DNA of 64,000 nucleotides from Rhodobiaceae bacterium UBA7804 (GTDB lineage: Bacteria > Pseudomonadota > Alphaproteobacteria > Parvibaculales > Parvibaculaceae): contig DLCG01000016.1 of assembly GCA_002480495.1 (NCBI GenBank), positions 22,098 through 86,097 of the forward strand, given 5' to 3'. The notes under the pieces are model-generated. The model ran no database searches. It was given only the letters and a program-made list of their open reading frames with translations, and was not told the DNA's origin. A program made the position numbers and the translations under genes. This document shows, one piece after another, positions 1 to 8,243 of the stretch (the first letter of the stretch is position 1; the number at the start of each line of letters is the position of its first letter).

Positions 1-1627
1 TGTTGTCCGGGCAGGCGAACCACTGGTCGCGGGTCGTTTCCGGATTCCATTCCGCGCCGATGGCAGGGAACAGGGGATCGCCGCACTTCACCAGCAGCGT
101 CCATGAGAAGTTGTCCGCGCCGTGATCGCCACCTTCCGGCGTCAGTTCCACGATCTGCCCCCAGAGGTTTGTCGCCCGCGGGTTCACGGCGTCGGTCTTC
201 TCGCGTTCCTTCGAATTGGTGAGCGCGACATAGACATGGCCGGTCGCGTCGTTCGGCGTCACGTCCTCCGGCCGGTCGAGAGGCGTCGCGCCGAGAAGGT
301 CGGCGGCGCGGCGCGCCTCGATCACGACATCGGCCTGAGAGGCGAAGCCGTTCGTCTCGTCGAGACCGTTCTCGCCATGCACCAGCGGCATCCATTTGCC
401 GCTGCCGTCTTCCTCGAAGCGCGCGACATAAAGCGTACCCTTCTCGAGAAGCGTCATGTTCTTCGCACGGTCATCGCTCATCTTGTCCGCGCTCACGAAC
501 TTGTAGAGATATTCGAAAGCCTGATCGTCGCCCATATAGACGGCGATGCGCCCATCCTTCGTCACCGCATTCTCGCAGCCCTCATGCTTGAAGCGGCCGA
601 GCGCCGTATGTTTCACCGGTGTCGAGGCGGGGTCGAGCGGATCGACCTCGACGACCCAGCCGAAGCGGTTCGGTTCGCGCGGTTCCTGCGAAAGATCGAA
701 GCGCTTGTGATAATGGCCCCAGGGATAGGAGCGGCTGCCGGGCACGCCCATGCGCTCATGGTTCGCGGTTTCGCGCGGATCGGCATTCTCGTCCATGAAA
801 TAGAAATTGAAGTTCTCTTCCGACATGAGCCATGTGCCCCAGGGCGTGATGCCTCCGGCGCAGTTGTTGAAGGTGCCCATGACCATCAGGCCTGTCGGGT
901 CCTCGTTCGTCTGCAGGCGCTCATGGCCGGCGGCGGGCCCCGAAAAGCTCATCGCGGTGGAAAGCGGTGTCAGGCGCCGGTTATATTCGCTGTCCTGAAC
1001 GACGCGCCATTTGCCATCCGCATCGCGCGCCACCTCGACGATGCTGCCGCCATGCGCAGCCATCGAGATCTCGACCACCTCGCGGGTGAAGAAGGCCGCG
1101 ATCTGCGCGGGCGCCGCGCCGTCGGGAAGACCGGCATGCATCAGGTCGTCATTCGTGTATTCGTGATGAACGCAGAGCAACCCCCGGTCGCTTGCCTGCG
1201 ACCCTTCGGGCAGGGGCACGAAGCCGATGAAATCGTTATTGTAGCCGAACTGCGCGAGCTGCGCCGATGGGGTCTGGCGGTTCACGTCGAAGGCGGGAGC
1301 ATCTTTCAGAACCGCATCTCCCCAGCGCACAAGCACCTGCGCATCGTGATCGGCGGCGACATGATGCGTTTCGTCGATGCCGCGCGGCACTTCCTCGAAG
1401 CCGAAAATCGCGTCAGGCCGCGCTTGCGGAGCGTCATCGCAGGCGGCGAGTGAGAGGACGGCGGAGGAGGCGCTGGCAAGAAGGGCGGCCTTGCCCATTC
1501 CCTTCAGGAAGTCGCGGCGCGCGACGCGGCGCTGCCACAGCGTTGCGAGGGAAGGGGAGGTCGTACGTTCGATACCCCGCTCGTCCGCCGCTTCGAGTTC
1601 CTCGCCGAAAGATTTCCGTTCCGTCAT
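1..1627 (-). CDS. PhoX-family (DUF839) secreted phosphatase, C-terminus cut by window edge
   Basis: I translated this reverse-strand frame directly; it is open from an ATG at 1627 to the window edge. The N-terminus carries a twin-arginine signal (RRVARRDFLKG, residues 33-43) followed by a hydrophobic stretch ending in LSLAAC (Cys 63), so the protein is probably exported folded by Tat, perhaps as a lipoprotein. The body has typical DUF839/PhoX sequence, including CVHHEYTNDD near residue 150 and GGITPWGTWLMSEEN near residue 260. Known PhoX enzymes are Ca/Fe-dependent periplasmic phosphatases that release phosphate from organic esters. About 540 residues are visible and the C-terminus lies before position 1. 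Substrate and activity are inferred from family. Confidence 0.88.
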   Translation of the reverse strand, partial: MTERKSFGEELEAADERGIERTTSPSLATLWQRRVARRDFLKGMGKAALLASASSAVLSLAACDDAPQARPDAIFGFEEVPRGIDETHHVAADHDAQVLVRWGDAVLKDAPAFDVNRQTPSAQLAQFGYNNDFIGFVPLPEGSQASDRGLLCVHHEYTNDDLMHAGLPDGAAPAQIAAFFTREVVEISMAAHGGSIVEVARDADGKWRVVQDSEYNRRLTPLSTAMSFSGPAAGHERLQTNEDPTGLMVMGTFNNCAGGITPWGTWLMSEENFNFYFMDENADPRETANHERMGVPGSRSYPWGHYHKRFDLSQEPREPNRFGWVVEVDPLDPASTPVKHTALGRFKHEGCENAVTKDGRIAVYMGDDQAFEYLYKFVSADKMSDDRAKNMTLLEKGTLYVARFEEDGSGKWMPLVHGENGLDETNGFASQADVVIEARRAADLLGATPLDRPEDVTPNDATGHVYVALTNSKEREKTDAVNPRATNLWGQIVELTPEGGDHGADNFSWTLLVKCGDPLFPAIGAEWNPETTRDQWFACPDN

Positions 1628-1777
1628 CTGCACCAGCCCCCGTCTGCTGCCGCCAAGCCTAGGCGGCGGGTTTGACGGAGCGATGACAGCCTGTTTCCGG
1701 TGCTTTCCGCAAGTCTCGTATCCCGCGCCCGCCCGTGTCATAGTCCGGCAAAAGCACCGTTCGAGGAGGAAATCGAG

Positions 1778-2308
1778 ATGCCCGTCTACGCCCTTGGCGA
1801 CAACAAGCCGATCCTGCCCGGAGAAGGCGAATACTGGATCGCGCCCAATGCCGAAGTCATGGGCAATGTGAAGCTAGAGAAGAATGCCAGCGTCTGGTTC
1901 GGCGCGGTGCTGCGCGGCGACAACGAGCTCATCACCATCGGCGAGAACTCGAACGTGCAGGATGGGTCGGTGCTCCACACCGATCCGGGCTCTCCGCTTA
2001 CCATCGGACCGAACGTGACCATCGGGCATATGGTGATGCTGCATGGCTGCACCATCGGCGAGGGGAGCCTTGTCGGCATCGGCAGCATCGTTCTGAACAA
2101 TGCGAAGATCGGGAAGGGCTGCCTCATCGGGGCGAACACGCTGATCGCCGAGAACAAGGAAATTCCCGACTACTCGATGGTGCTTGGCTCGCCGGGCAAG
2201 ATCGTGCGCACGCTGGACAAGGAGACGGCGGAGGCGCTGCGTCTCTCCGCCGACCACTATGTCCATAACTGGCAGCGTTACGCGCGCGAGATGAAACGTC
2301 TCGACTGA
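1778..2308 (+). CDS. Gamma-carbonic-anhydrase-like hexapeptide-repeat protein (YrdA/PaaY type)
   Basis: 176 residues. The ATG at 1778 is preceded by GAGGAGGAAA, a strong Shine-Dalgarno, so the longer frame opening at 1700 is not the start. The protein is a left-handed beta-helix of hexapeptide repeats (IGENSNVQDGSVLHTD, IGPNVTIGHMVMLHGCTIGEG), with the His residues of the zinc site typical of gamma-class carbonic anhydrases (VLHTD, IGHMVMLHG). Family members bind metal; some hydrate CO2 and PaaY-like ones act as thioesterases on CoA esters. The stop overlaps the next start by one base (TGATG), suggesting translational coupling with the DUF192 gene. Actual activity is not decided by sequence. 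Confidence 0.9.
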   Translation: MPVYALGDNKPILPGEGEYWIAPNAEVMGNVKLEKNASVWFGAVLRGDNELITIGENSNVQDGSVLHTDPGSPLTIGPNVTIGHMVMLHGCTIGEGSLVGIGSIVLNNAKIGKGCLIGANTLIAENKEIPDYSMVLGSPGKIVRTLDKETAEALRLSADHYVHNWQRYAREMKRLD

Positions 2309-2769
2309 TGCGTCTTCTCCGCGCGGCGCTTGCGCTTCTTTTCCTTTCGGCCGTCTGTGCCCGGGCGGACGAGCGCGAGCTGACGATCGAGACGAAGGGT
2401 GGTGCGATCCACCGTTTCACGGTCGAGCTCGCGCTGACACCCGAAGAGATGCAGAAGGGCCTCATGTATCGCACGGAGCTTGAGGCGGATCGCGGCATGC
2501 TCTTTTTCTATCCGGTGTGCACGCCCGCGAGCTTCTGGATGATGAACACGCTCATTCCGCTCGACATGATATTCATCGGTGCGGATGGGCGGATCGTCCG
2601 CATCGCGCAGATGACCGAGCCCGAATCCCTCGAAATCCACGAATCCGGCGAGCCGGTGAATGGCGTGCTCGAGGTCAGGGGCGGTTTGACGGAGCGTCTC
2701 GGCGTCGGGAAAGGCGATTTCGTTCGCCATCCCTGGTTCGGTGCGGGCGGCGAGGCGCGCTGCGACTGA
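2308..2769 (+). CDS. DUF192 family secreted protein
   Basis: 153 residues with an N-terminal signal peptide (RLLRAALALLFLSAVCARA) predicting export. The rest is one DUF192 domain: LTPEEMQKGLMYRTEL, RGMLFFYP, FWMMNTLIPLDMIFI and the VNGVLEVRGG end motif. DUF192 proteins are small periplasmic or outer beta-rich proteins of unknown biochemical role, widespread in proteobacteria. The start overlaps the stop of the upstream hexapeptide protein, so the two are cotranscribed and probably coupled. The final residues (GEARCD) add a single Cys near the C-terminus. Confidence 0.88.
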   Translation: MRLLRAALALLFLSAVCARADERELTIETKGGAIHRFTVELALTPEEMQKGLMYRTELEADRGMLFFYPVCTPASFWMMNTLIPLDMIFIGADGRIVRIAQMTEPESLEIHESGEPVNGVLEVRGGLTERLGVGKGDFVRHPWFGAGGEARCD

Positions 2770-2872
2770 TTTTGCGGGCCGCCATCTCCAAATTGGAGCG
2801 GTCCGCCGGGATTTGCTCTAAAGTCCGCTCACCGACATGCAAAGACATGAAATTTCCGGCAGGGAGGAAAAG

Positions 2873-3697
2873 ATGAGCCAGGCCAAGGCCGTGGAAACGG
2901 AAGCGCAGGAAGTTCTCTACGAGGTCGCGGATCATGTCGCGACCATCACGCTCAATGCGCCCGAGCGCATGAACACGATCTCGGGGCCGATGCTGAACCA
3001 GCTCACGAAATGCCTTCAGCAGGCGGATGCGGACCCGGAAGTACGCTGCGTGATTCTGACGGGCGCGGGGCGCGCCTTCTGCGCGGGGCTCGACCTTCGC
3101 GCGCAGACGCAAGGAGCGGGCCTGTCCATCGGTTCGAGCGGCGGTGTCACCTCGACGAGCCTCGACCTCAAGAACACGCCGCCCACCGTTCTGCAGGAGA
3201 TGGAGACGCCGGTGATCTGCGCCGTGAATGGCGGCGCCGCCGGCTATGGCATGGACACGGCGCTGGGCTGCGACATCCGCATCATGGGCAAGTCGGCGAA
3301 ACTTGCCGCCGCCTTCTGCAAGCGCGGACTCGTGCCCGAATCGGGCGGCACGTGGTATCTGCCGCGTCTCATCGGCTGGTCGCGGGCGGCGGAGCTGATC
3401 TTCACGGGCCGCACCCTCAACGCGGAAGAGAGCGTTGCCTGGGGGCTGGCATCCGAAGTCGTTGCCGACGAGGAACTGATGCCCCGCGCGCGTGCGGTCG
3501 CGGCGGAGATCGCGGGCAACGCGCCCCTCGCCGTGCGCGCGGCGAAGCGGATGATGCGCATGGGACTTAACGAACCCTTCCCGGAACATGTGCATCATGT
3601 CTATCTGCAGCTTCTGCCGCTGATGCGGACGGAAGATGTGAAGGAAGGCATGATGGCCTTCATGGAGAAGCGGCAGCCCAACTTCAAGGGCAAGTGA
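2873..3697 (+). CDS. Crotonase-family enoyl-CoA hydratase/isomerase (PaaG-like active site)
   Basis: 274 residues from the ATG at 2873, chosen because AGGGAGGA lies just upstream; an in-frame ATG at 2837 lacks such a site. Oxyanion-hole segments are AFCAGLDLRAQTQ and AVNGGAAGYGMDTALGCDIRIM. The usual first catalytic Glu of hydratases is absent; the acid instead sits in LVPESGGTWYLPR, the place where PaaG-type delta3,delta2-enoyl-CoA isomerases carry Asp. I therefore favour an isomerase or other acyl-CoA rearrangement over simple hydration. The C-terminus PNFKGK matches many crotonases. No operon partner is obvious; a secreted protein of unknown function follows 39 bp later. Confidence 0.9.
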   Translation: MSQAKAVETEAQEVLYEVADHVATITLNAPERMNTISGPMLNQLTKCLQQADADPEVRCVILTGAGRAFCAGLDLRAQTQGAGLSIGSSGGVTSTSLDLKNTPPTVLQEMETPVICAVNGGAAGYGMDTALGCDIRIMGKSAKLAAAFCKRGLVPESGGTWYLPRLIGWSRAAELIFTGRTLNAEESVAWGLASEVVADEELMPRARAVAAEIAGNAPLAVRAAKRMMRMGLNEPFPEHVHHVYLQLLPLMRTEDVKEGMMAFMEKRQPNFKGK

Positions 3698-3736
3698 TCG
3701 GCCGCGCTCTCCGCGGGGCCGGAGAAGGCGACGGAA

Positions 3737-4930
3737 ATGATGTGGGGGCTCGCCGCGCGTTGCGCGGCAATCGGCAGGCAGGGAGCAGCGCGGGCGCCGT
3801 TCGCGCTGCTTCTGTTCGTTCTGGCCGCGGCGTTTCCTTGCGCGCTCGGGGCCGCGCCTTTCAGCGGCGCCTATGACGGCATCGGCGATGCGGCGGGCAT
3901 GACGCTCACGCTTTCGCAGGTGGAGCGGCGCGTCGTCGGCAGCCTCGCCTTCCCGAACGGCGCGGCCTACACATTGAATGGCGAACGGCAGGAACATGCC
4001 TCGGGCACGGCGCAGGGGGCGCTCGCATCCAGGGGCGGCGAACCCGGTGCCTATTTCCACATCGAGGAGCGCCCGCTCGGTCTGCAGCTGCTCTTCATTC
4101 CGGCGACGGCGGCGGGCGAGCCGGATCTCGGCATGTCGAGCGAGTATTCCTTCCTCAAGCGCGGCGTGCGTCCCACCGTCACGGATGAGGCGAAATCGCG
4201 TTACAGGCCCGCGCCGGAAGGGCCGGTGGATATTCTCGTGTTTCTCGACGGATTTCGCGGCTGGTCGCCGGACGATACGGCGCGGCTCTTCGCTGCGCTG
4301 CCGGAGCCGCAACGCGCGCTCATCCTGCTTTACGACCATGCGACGGCCGAACTGATGTGGCGCCTCTGCGAAGCGGCGCCGGATGAAGGATCGCCCGAGG
4401 ACCGGCGCCTCTCCGACATGCAGGAACGTCAGCAGATCGATTGCGCTGCCTATCTGCGTCTCGTCGAGCGGGCGAAGGAGGGTGGGCTCTTCCGGGAATT
4501 CCTGCGGCGTTCGCAGTTTCAGCTCGAATTGATCCGCGCGACCGTTCTTTGCGACCGGGGCGAGACGGGGGCCGCGCGCTGCGCCGATGTCAGCGCACTC
4601 GGGGCGCCGCTCATCCTGCGCTGGCGCCGCGCCGATGCGATCATGCGCGAACTCGCGGGGCCGGATGCGGAGCCGGAAAGGATGGAAGATACGCCGCCCG
4701 CTGCTGCAGCCGTACCGGCGGAAGAAGAACTGTCCGAAGCGGAAGCACCCGAAACAGAAGCGCCCCAAGCAGAAGCACTGGAGCCGCTGCCCGAAAGCTA
4801 CGGCACGCCGGTTCCCATGCCTCGCCCCTCGGATGGGGAGGGCGAGGCCGTTTCCGACTTCGAGCCGGATGCGACGCCGCTGGCGGCGGAGACGGTGGGG
4901 GACCACCGTCTGCCGCTCGCGCGTCCGTGA
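3737..4930 (+). CDS. Secreted protein of unknown function with acidic C-terminal tail
   Basis: 397 residues. I do not recognise a family. The N-terminus is a long signal peptide (FALLLFVLAAAFPCALGAA), so the product is periplasmic or outer. Residues ~40-140 read like a small beta-rich domain (GAYDGIGDAAGMTLTLSQVERRVVGSLAF). The middle is helical and Arg/Glu-rich, with four Cys residues (LCEAAP, IDCAAY, VLCDRG, ARCAD) that could pair in the oxidising periplasm. From about residue 310 the sequence is a low-complexity Ala/Glu/Pro tail (EAEAPETEAPQAEALEPLPE). It is convergent with the FKBP gene, four bases apart. Two ATGs lie in tandem at 3737 and 3740. Confidence 0.75.
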   Translation: MMWGLAARCAAIGRQGAARAPFALLLFVLAAAFPCALGAAPFSGAYDGIGDAAGMTLTLSQVERRVVGSLAFPNGAAYTLNGERQEHASGTAQGALASRGGEPGAYFHIEERPLGLQLLFIPATAAGEPDLGMSSEYSFLKRGVRPTVTDEAKSRYRPAPEGPVDILVFLDGFRGWSPDDTARLFAALPEPQRALILLYDHATAELMWRLCEAAPDEGSPEDRRLSDMQERQQIDCAAYLRLVERAKEGGLFREFLRRSQFQLELIRATVLCDRGETGAARCADVSALGAPLILRWRRADAIMRELAGPDAEPERMEDTPPAAAAVPAEEELSEAEAPETEAPQAEALEPLPESYGTPVPMPRPSDGEGEAVSDFEPDATPLAAETVGDHRLPLARP

Positions 4931-4934
4931 GAGA

Positions 4935-5366
4935 TCAGGCGGCGATCTCGACGAGCTGAATCTCGAAGGTGAGATCTTCGCCGGCGAGCGGATGGTTCGC
5001 ATCGAGGCGGACGGCTGCGTCGTTCACTTCCGTCACCACGAGACCGATCTCGCGTCCATCGCGGCCTGTTGCCGTCAGGCGCATGCCCGGCTGCGGCTCG
5101 AGTTCCGGCGGCAGTTCGCTGCGCGGAACGTCCTGCACCAGGCGCGGATCGTGTTCGCCATAGGCTTCGGCGGAAGCCACCGTGAAGCTCTTGCTGTCGC
5201 CGGGCTCCATGCCGAGAACGGCATTCTCGAAACCGGCGATCACCATCTGGCTGCCGATGGCGAATTCGATCGGGTCTCCCTGACGGCTGGTGTCGAACAC
5301 GGTGCCGTCGTTCAGCTTGCCGGTGTAGTGCACCTTCACCCGGTCGCCATTCTGTGCTGCTGCCAT
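4935..5366 (-). CDS. FKBP-type peptidyl-prolyl cis-trans isomerase, SlyD-like
   Basis: 143 residues. The ATG at 5366 follows AAGGCAAGGCAA and gives the usual SlyD-like N-terminus (MAAAQNGDRVKVHYTGKL); the frame extends upstream to 5510 but without conservation. FKBP core motifs are VHYTGKLNDGTVFDTS, PIEFAIGSQMVIAGFENAVLGM and AYGEHDPRLVQDVPRSELP, the last introducing the insert-in-flap region of the SlyD class. The His-rich metal-binding tail of E. coli SlyD is missing. Such proteins are cytoplasmic prolyl isomerases and chaperones. It has its own leader containing a strong stem-loop at 5448-5480. Confidence 0.92.
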   Translation of the reverse strand: MAAAQNGDRVKVHYTGKLNDGTVFDTSRQGDPIEFAIGSQMVIAGFENAVLGMEPGDSKSFTVASAEAYGEHDPRLVQDVPRSELPPELEPQPGMRLTATGRDGREIGLVVTEVNDAAVRLDANHPLAGEDLTFEIQLVEIAA

Positions 5367-5447
5367 TTGCCTTGCCTTTCTGCGCGGCTGCTGCTGCCTC
5401 CCGGCGATGGCCGCGCGTTTCGGAGAAATATAGGCCGATAAACGAAT

Positions 5448-5480
5448 GAGGGCCTTCAGGTGTTTCACCCGAAGGCCCTC
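5448..5480 (-). terminator. Strong stem-loop, probable terminator of the GYF_2 gene
   Basis: Ten-base arms GAGGGCCTTC (5448-5457) and GAAGGCCCTC (5471-5480) pair perfectly, with an inner GGTG/CACC stem and a TTT loop. It lies downstream of the reverse-strand GYF_2 gene and in the leader of the FKBP gene. No clear U-run follows on the reverse strand, so attenuation or transcript stabilisation are alternatives. Confidence 0.55.
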
Positions 5481-5560
5481 GAAATTCATCAGCGCCAAAA
5501 AGCCTAACATCTAAAGACAAGGCTCGCCACCCGGCGCGGCGATTTAGTCGTTCGCCTGTC

Positions 5561-6343
5561 TCAGTAGCTTCTGCGCCAGACCCGGCGGATCTTTGCGTCG
5601 ATCTCCGGGCCCATCGAGCTCCATGCGGTGCGGTCGCGCGTCGTATCGGCGATGAACATTGTGTCGGTCCTGCCGATATGCGTGCTCAGATCGTTGAGCA
5701 GTCCGGCGGCGGTCGCATCCGTGTTCACGCACCAGACATTCGGCGCGAGCTTGTAGGCCGGTCCGAGCGACATGATCGCCTGTTCGAGCGGGCCTGCGTA
5801 GCGCGCCTTAATGTCCATGACGATGATGAAATTCGCCGTGGCCGGCTGACGGCGGCGGTCCACCTGACCCTTGCCGGACCCATAGACGGGGCGCTCGTCG
5901 TCCTCTCGCCCGGATTCCGTTTCGCGCTGGCGCGCGGGTTCTGCGGCGCGAAGGGTTTCCTCGGCCTCATAGACCTCGGATGCAGACAATTCGGCGGCAG
6001 ATTCGGTTTCCTCCGTGCGGGGTTCTTCTTCGGCCAGGGCTTCGGCGGGCTGTCCCGCGGTCTCGGTTGCGGCTTCTTCCTCTGCGGCTTCCGGAGATTG
6101 TGCCGGTGCCGCGAAGAGAAGCGCGATGGCCGGAATGTCGATCGCGTGCTGCCACATGCCGGCGCCGGCGGGCGTACCTTCCGGGGCGAGCAGGCTGTGC
6201 TCGGCGACGCGGCCTTCCGCCACGTAGCCTTTCAAAGCCTCGTAGCTGTAAGGCCCATAGACCTTGTCGCCATATTTGAGCACCCAGCGATGGGAGGGGA
6301 TGCCGGTTTCCGAAAGGAGCGATGCTTCTTTTGCTTGCGCCAT
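5561..6343 (-). CDS. GYF_2 (DUF4339) domain protein with C-terminal Cas2/SinR-like domain
   Basis: 260 residues in three parts. Residues ~19-60 form a GYF_2 domain (W20, GPYSYEALKGYVAEGRV, then LLAPEG), a fold that reads proline-rich or membrane partners. Residues ~80-165 are a charged Glu/Ala-rich linker, probably disordered. Residues ~168-245 (ANFIIVMDIK, LAPNVWCVNTDA, THIGRTDTMFIADTTRDRTAW) match my memory of stand-alone SinR-like proteins, which adopt a Cas2-type ferredoxin fold: a beta strand ending in D, a tested tryptophan strand, and a closing D-x-T-x-R motif. No signal peptide, so cytoplasmic. The gene stands alone, with no cas genes or toxin partner nearby. The fold assignment of the tail is inference. 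Confidence 0.75.
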   Translation of the reverse strand: MAQAKEASLLSETGIPSHRWVLKYGDKVYGPYSYEALKGYVAEGRVAEHSLLAPEGTPAGAGMWQHAIDIPAIALLFAAPAQSPEAAEEEAATETAGQPAEALAEEEPRTEETESAAELSASEVYEAEETLRAAEPARQRETESGREDDERPVYGSGKGQVDRRRQPATANFIIVMDIKARYAGPLEQAIMSLGPAYKLAPNVWCVNTDATAAGLLNDLSTHIGRTDTMFIADTTRDRTAWSSMGPEIDAKIRRVWRRSY

Positions 6344-6531
6344 GATTCTACGTTCGACATGGAGGCCGCCTCAGCGGCCTGCGGATACGTCAATCGGTAA
6401 AGTTTTAGATGGTTTTGGTTACCGCAACGTCAACACGAGCATGCTTGCCGAGGTGGAATGAAGCGGGCAAAGTCGCGCCCAAGCGCGGAAAATCGCGGAA
6501 AAACGGTTAACTGAATTTAACGGGAAGCGCC

Positions 6532-7305
6532 ATGACTGAATTCTGCAAGACCGAGCGCGACGGGCATATCCTCGTCGTTACCATCAACCGTCCCGAGCGC
6601 ATGAACGCGCTTCATCCGCCCGCGAATTTCGAACTCGAAAAGGTGTTCGACGATTTCGCGAAGGATGACGATCTCTGGGTCGCGATCGTGACGGGCGAGG
6701 GCGAACGCGCCTTCAGCGCGGGCAACGACCTGCGCTGGCAGGCCGAGGGCAACAAGATGGAAGTGCCGAAGACCGGGTTTGCCGGTCTCACCGCGCGCTA
6801 CGATCTCAACAAGCCGGTGATCGCCGCCGTGAACGGCGTGGCGATGGGCGGCGGTTTCGAAATCGCGCTCGCCTGCGATCTCATCATCGCGTCGGAAAAT
6901 GCGGTCTTTGCCCTGCCGGAACCGAAAGTCGGCCTCGCGGCGCTTGCGGGCGGTCTTCATCGCCTGCCGCGTCAGATCGGCGTGAAGCAGGCCATGGGCA
7001 TGATCCTTACGGGCCGCCAGGTTCCGGCGAAGGAAGGCAAGGAACTCGGCTTCGTGAACGAGGTGGTTCCGGCGGGCGAGCTGCTCGCGGCGGCCAAGCG
7101 CTGGGCGAAGATGATCGAGGAGTGCTCGCCAATGTCGATCCGCGCCTCGAAGGAATCCGTCTATCAGGGCCTCGACGAAGCGAACCTGAAGAAGGCCATC
7201 GAAGGCAAGTATCCGGCGGTTGCCGCGCTCTTCAAGAGCGAGGATCTCATCGAGGGTCCGCGCGCCTTCGCCGAGAAGCGCAAGCCGCAGTGGAAGGGCA
7301 AGTAA
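6532..7305 (+). CDS. Crotonase-family enoyl-CoA hydratase/isomerase
   Basis: 257 residues. Oxyanion-hole and substrate motifs are AFSAGNDLRWQAEG and AAVNGVAMGGGFEIALACDLIIAS. The first catalytic Glu of classical hydratases is present in ALPEPKVGLAALAGG, but the second (normally in a MEM-x-LTG segment) is Gly here (AMGMILTG). This pattern is typical of crotonase paralogues acting on unusual acyl-CoAs, and carnitinyl-CoA dehydratase-like enzymes are a possibility. The C-terminus KPQWKGK is canonical. The ATG at 6532 follows AACGGGAAGCGCC. Its stop codon sits inside a perfect 20-bp tandem duplication. Confidence 0.9.
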   Translation: MTEFCKTERDGHILVVTINRPERMNALHPPANFELEKVFDDFAKDDDLWVAIVTGEGERAFSAGNDLRWQAEGNKMEVPKTGFAGLTARYDLNKPVIAAVNGVAMGGGFEIALACDLIIASENAVFALPEPKVGLAALAGGLHRLPRQIGVKQAMGMILTGRQVPAKEGKELGFVNEVVPAGELLAAAKRWAKMIEECSPMSIRASKESVYQGLDEANLKKAIEGKYPAVAALFKSEDLIEGPRAFAEKRKPQWKGK

Positions 7306-7340
7306 GCCTCGGGCACAAAAAGTAAGCCTCGGGCACAAAA
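7301..7340 (+). repeat. Perfect 20-bp tandem duplication covering the crotonase stop codon
   Basis: The 20-base unit AGTAAGCCTCGGGCACAAAA occupies 7301-7320 and again 7321-7340, with no mismatch. The first unit contains the TAA stop of the crotonase; the second is untranslated. It looks like a recent slippage duplication. Confidence 0.9.
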
Positions 7341-7344
7341 AGAA

Positions 7345-7377
7345 CCGGCCCTGCCGCGGGGGGAGCGGCAGGACCGG
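7345..7377. terminator. Stem-loop after crotonase gene
   Basis: Thirteen-base arms CCGGCCCTGCCGC (7345-7357) and GCGGCAGGACCGG (7365-7377) pair with one mismatch around a short G-rich loop. The site follows the crotonase stop and sits in the convergent gap before the BTLCP gene. No U-run follows. Confidence 0.6.
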
Positions 7378-7386
7378 CCTCGACAG

Positions 7387-7418
7387 GACCGGATCCAATG
7401 GGGGGCGGGGATCCGGTC
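7387..7418. terminator. Second stem-loop in the convergent gap
   Basis: Perfect ten-base arms GACCGGATCC (7387-7396) and GGATCCGGTC (7409-7418) flank a 12-base G-rich loop, seven bases before the end of the reverse-strand BTLCP gene. Together with the preceding hairpin it probably insulates the convergent genes. Confidence 0.55.
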
Positions 7419-7424
7419 AGCAGG

Positions 7425-8243
7425 TCAGTTGATCGCGGCCGTGGGTTTCTCCTCCGATGGGCTGCGGCTCGCGGCCTGACCGTTCTCGATCGCCGGGCGC
7501 AGGCCCGGCTCATTCTTCTTCTGGCCGTTCTTCTTCTGGATCGCGGCGAGGAAGGGCACCGGCGCGCCGAGCGGGGGCACTTCGAGGGCGGCCGTGCGCA
7601 TCGTGCGGCTGTCCAGATTGACCCAGATATAGGGCCGCTCGCGCGACTGGCGCTTGATCCACTGATAGGGAGCGTCCTGCCAGGCGACGACTTCCCAGTT
7701 CTTGTTGTCGAGCACGAACTCGCCGCGGTCGGTCTTCACGAGAAGGACCGCATGGCCATCGCCGTTCCATTCGCGAACCACCGCGATCAGCAGGTTTTCC
7801 GGCGCCCAGCCGCGCTCGATCAGCAGCTTCTGCTTCATCAGCGCGAAGTCTTCGCAGTCGCCGCCGCGGCCATCGGGATAGGCCCACCATTCCTCGCGAT
7901 CATAGAGCATCGCATCCGTGACCTGCGGGACTGAGGCGTTCACATACTCGTTGACCCGCGTCAGCTCTTCCCACTTTTCGGGCGTCATCGCCTCGTCGCG
8001 GGGCATGTCCGTGCCGCCCTCGCATTCCTGCGGATTGCGGACGCAGAAGCCGACATAGCCGAAGGGCGGCGCGACTTGCTGGCCCGTTTCCATCGAGGCT
8101 GCAACCCAATGCACGTTTGCGTTGCCGTCAAAAAAAGAGCTGTCGATGCTGCCCACATAATCGGGAGACTGGCATCCTGCCAGGCCCGCCGCCAATCCCG
8201 CCCATACGACGAATTTCTTCCGCCAACCCATGATCAAGCCCAC
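7425..8243 (-). CDS. BTLCP (transglutaminase-like cysteine peptidase, DUF920) lipoprotein
   Basis: 272 residues. The N-terminus is a lipoprotein signal with lipobox LAGC (Cys 24). The catalytic triad of bacterial transglutaminase-like cysteine peptidases is visible: Cys 130 in GGDCEDFAL, His 164 in GDGHAVLL and Asp 179 in FVLDNK. The family includes LapG, which clips surface adhesins in the periplasm under c-di-GMP control, but no LapD or large adhesin gene is in the window. The last 35 residues are charged and low-complexity. ATGs at 8243 and 8231 both give a usable signal peptide; the first is kept. A perfect 8-bp inverted repeat lies about 70 bp upstream. Confidence 0.88.
   Translation of the reverse strand: MGLIMGWRKKFVVWAGLAAGLAGCQSPDYVGSIDSSFFDGNANVHWVAASMETGQQVAPPFGYVGFCVRNPQECEGGTDMPRDEAMTPEKWEELTRVNEYVNASVPQVTDAMLYDREEWWAYPDGRGGDCEDFALMKQKLLIERGWAPENLLIAVVREWNGDGHAVLLVKTDRGEFVLDNKNWEVVAWQDAPYQWIKRQSRERPYIWVNLDSRTMRTAALEVPPLGAPVPFLAAIQKKNGQKKNEPGLRPAIENGQAASRSPSEEKPTAAIN

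Noticed and set aside
122..1453. 443-codon forward open frame at the window start
   Set aside because: Reverse translation of the same DNA gives a convincing PhoX protein with a Tat signal; the forward frame has no recognisable features.
2675..5002. 775-codon open frame on the reverse strand
   Set aside because: Antisense to the crotonase and secreted-protein genes; its translation is Arg/His/Ala-rich low-complexity sequence typical of shadows in high-GC DNA.
6507..6520. CtrA-like site TTAA-N6-TTAA before the second crotonase
   Set aside because: The spacing is six and not the seven required by the CtrA consensus, and TTAA pairs arise by chance in AT-richer gaps.
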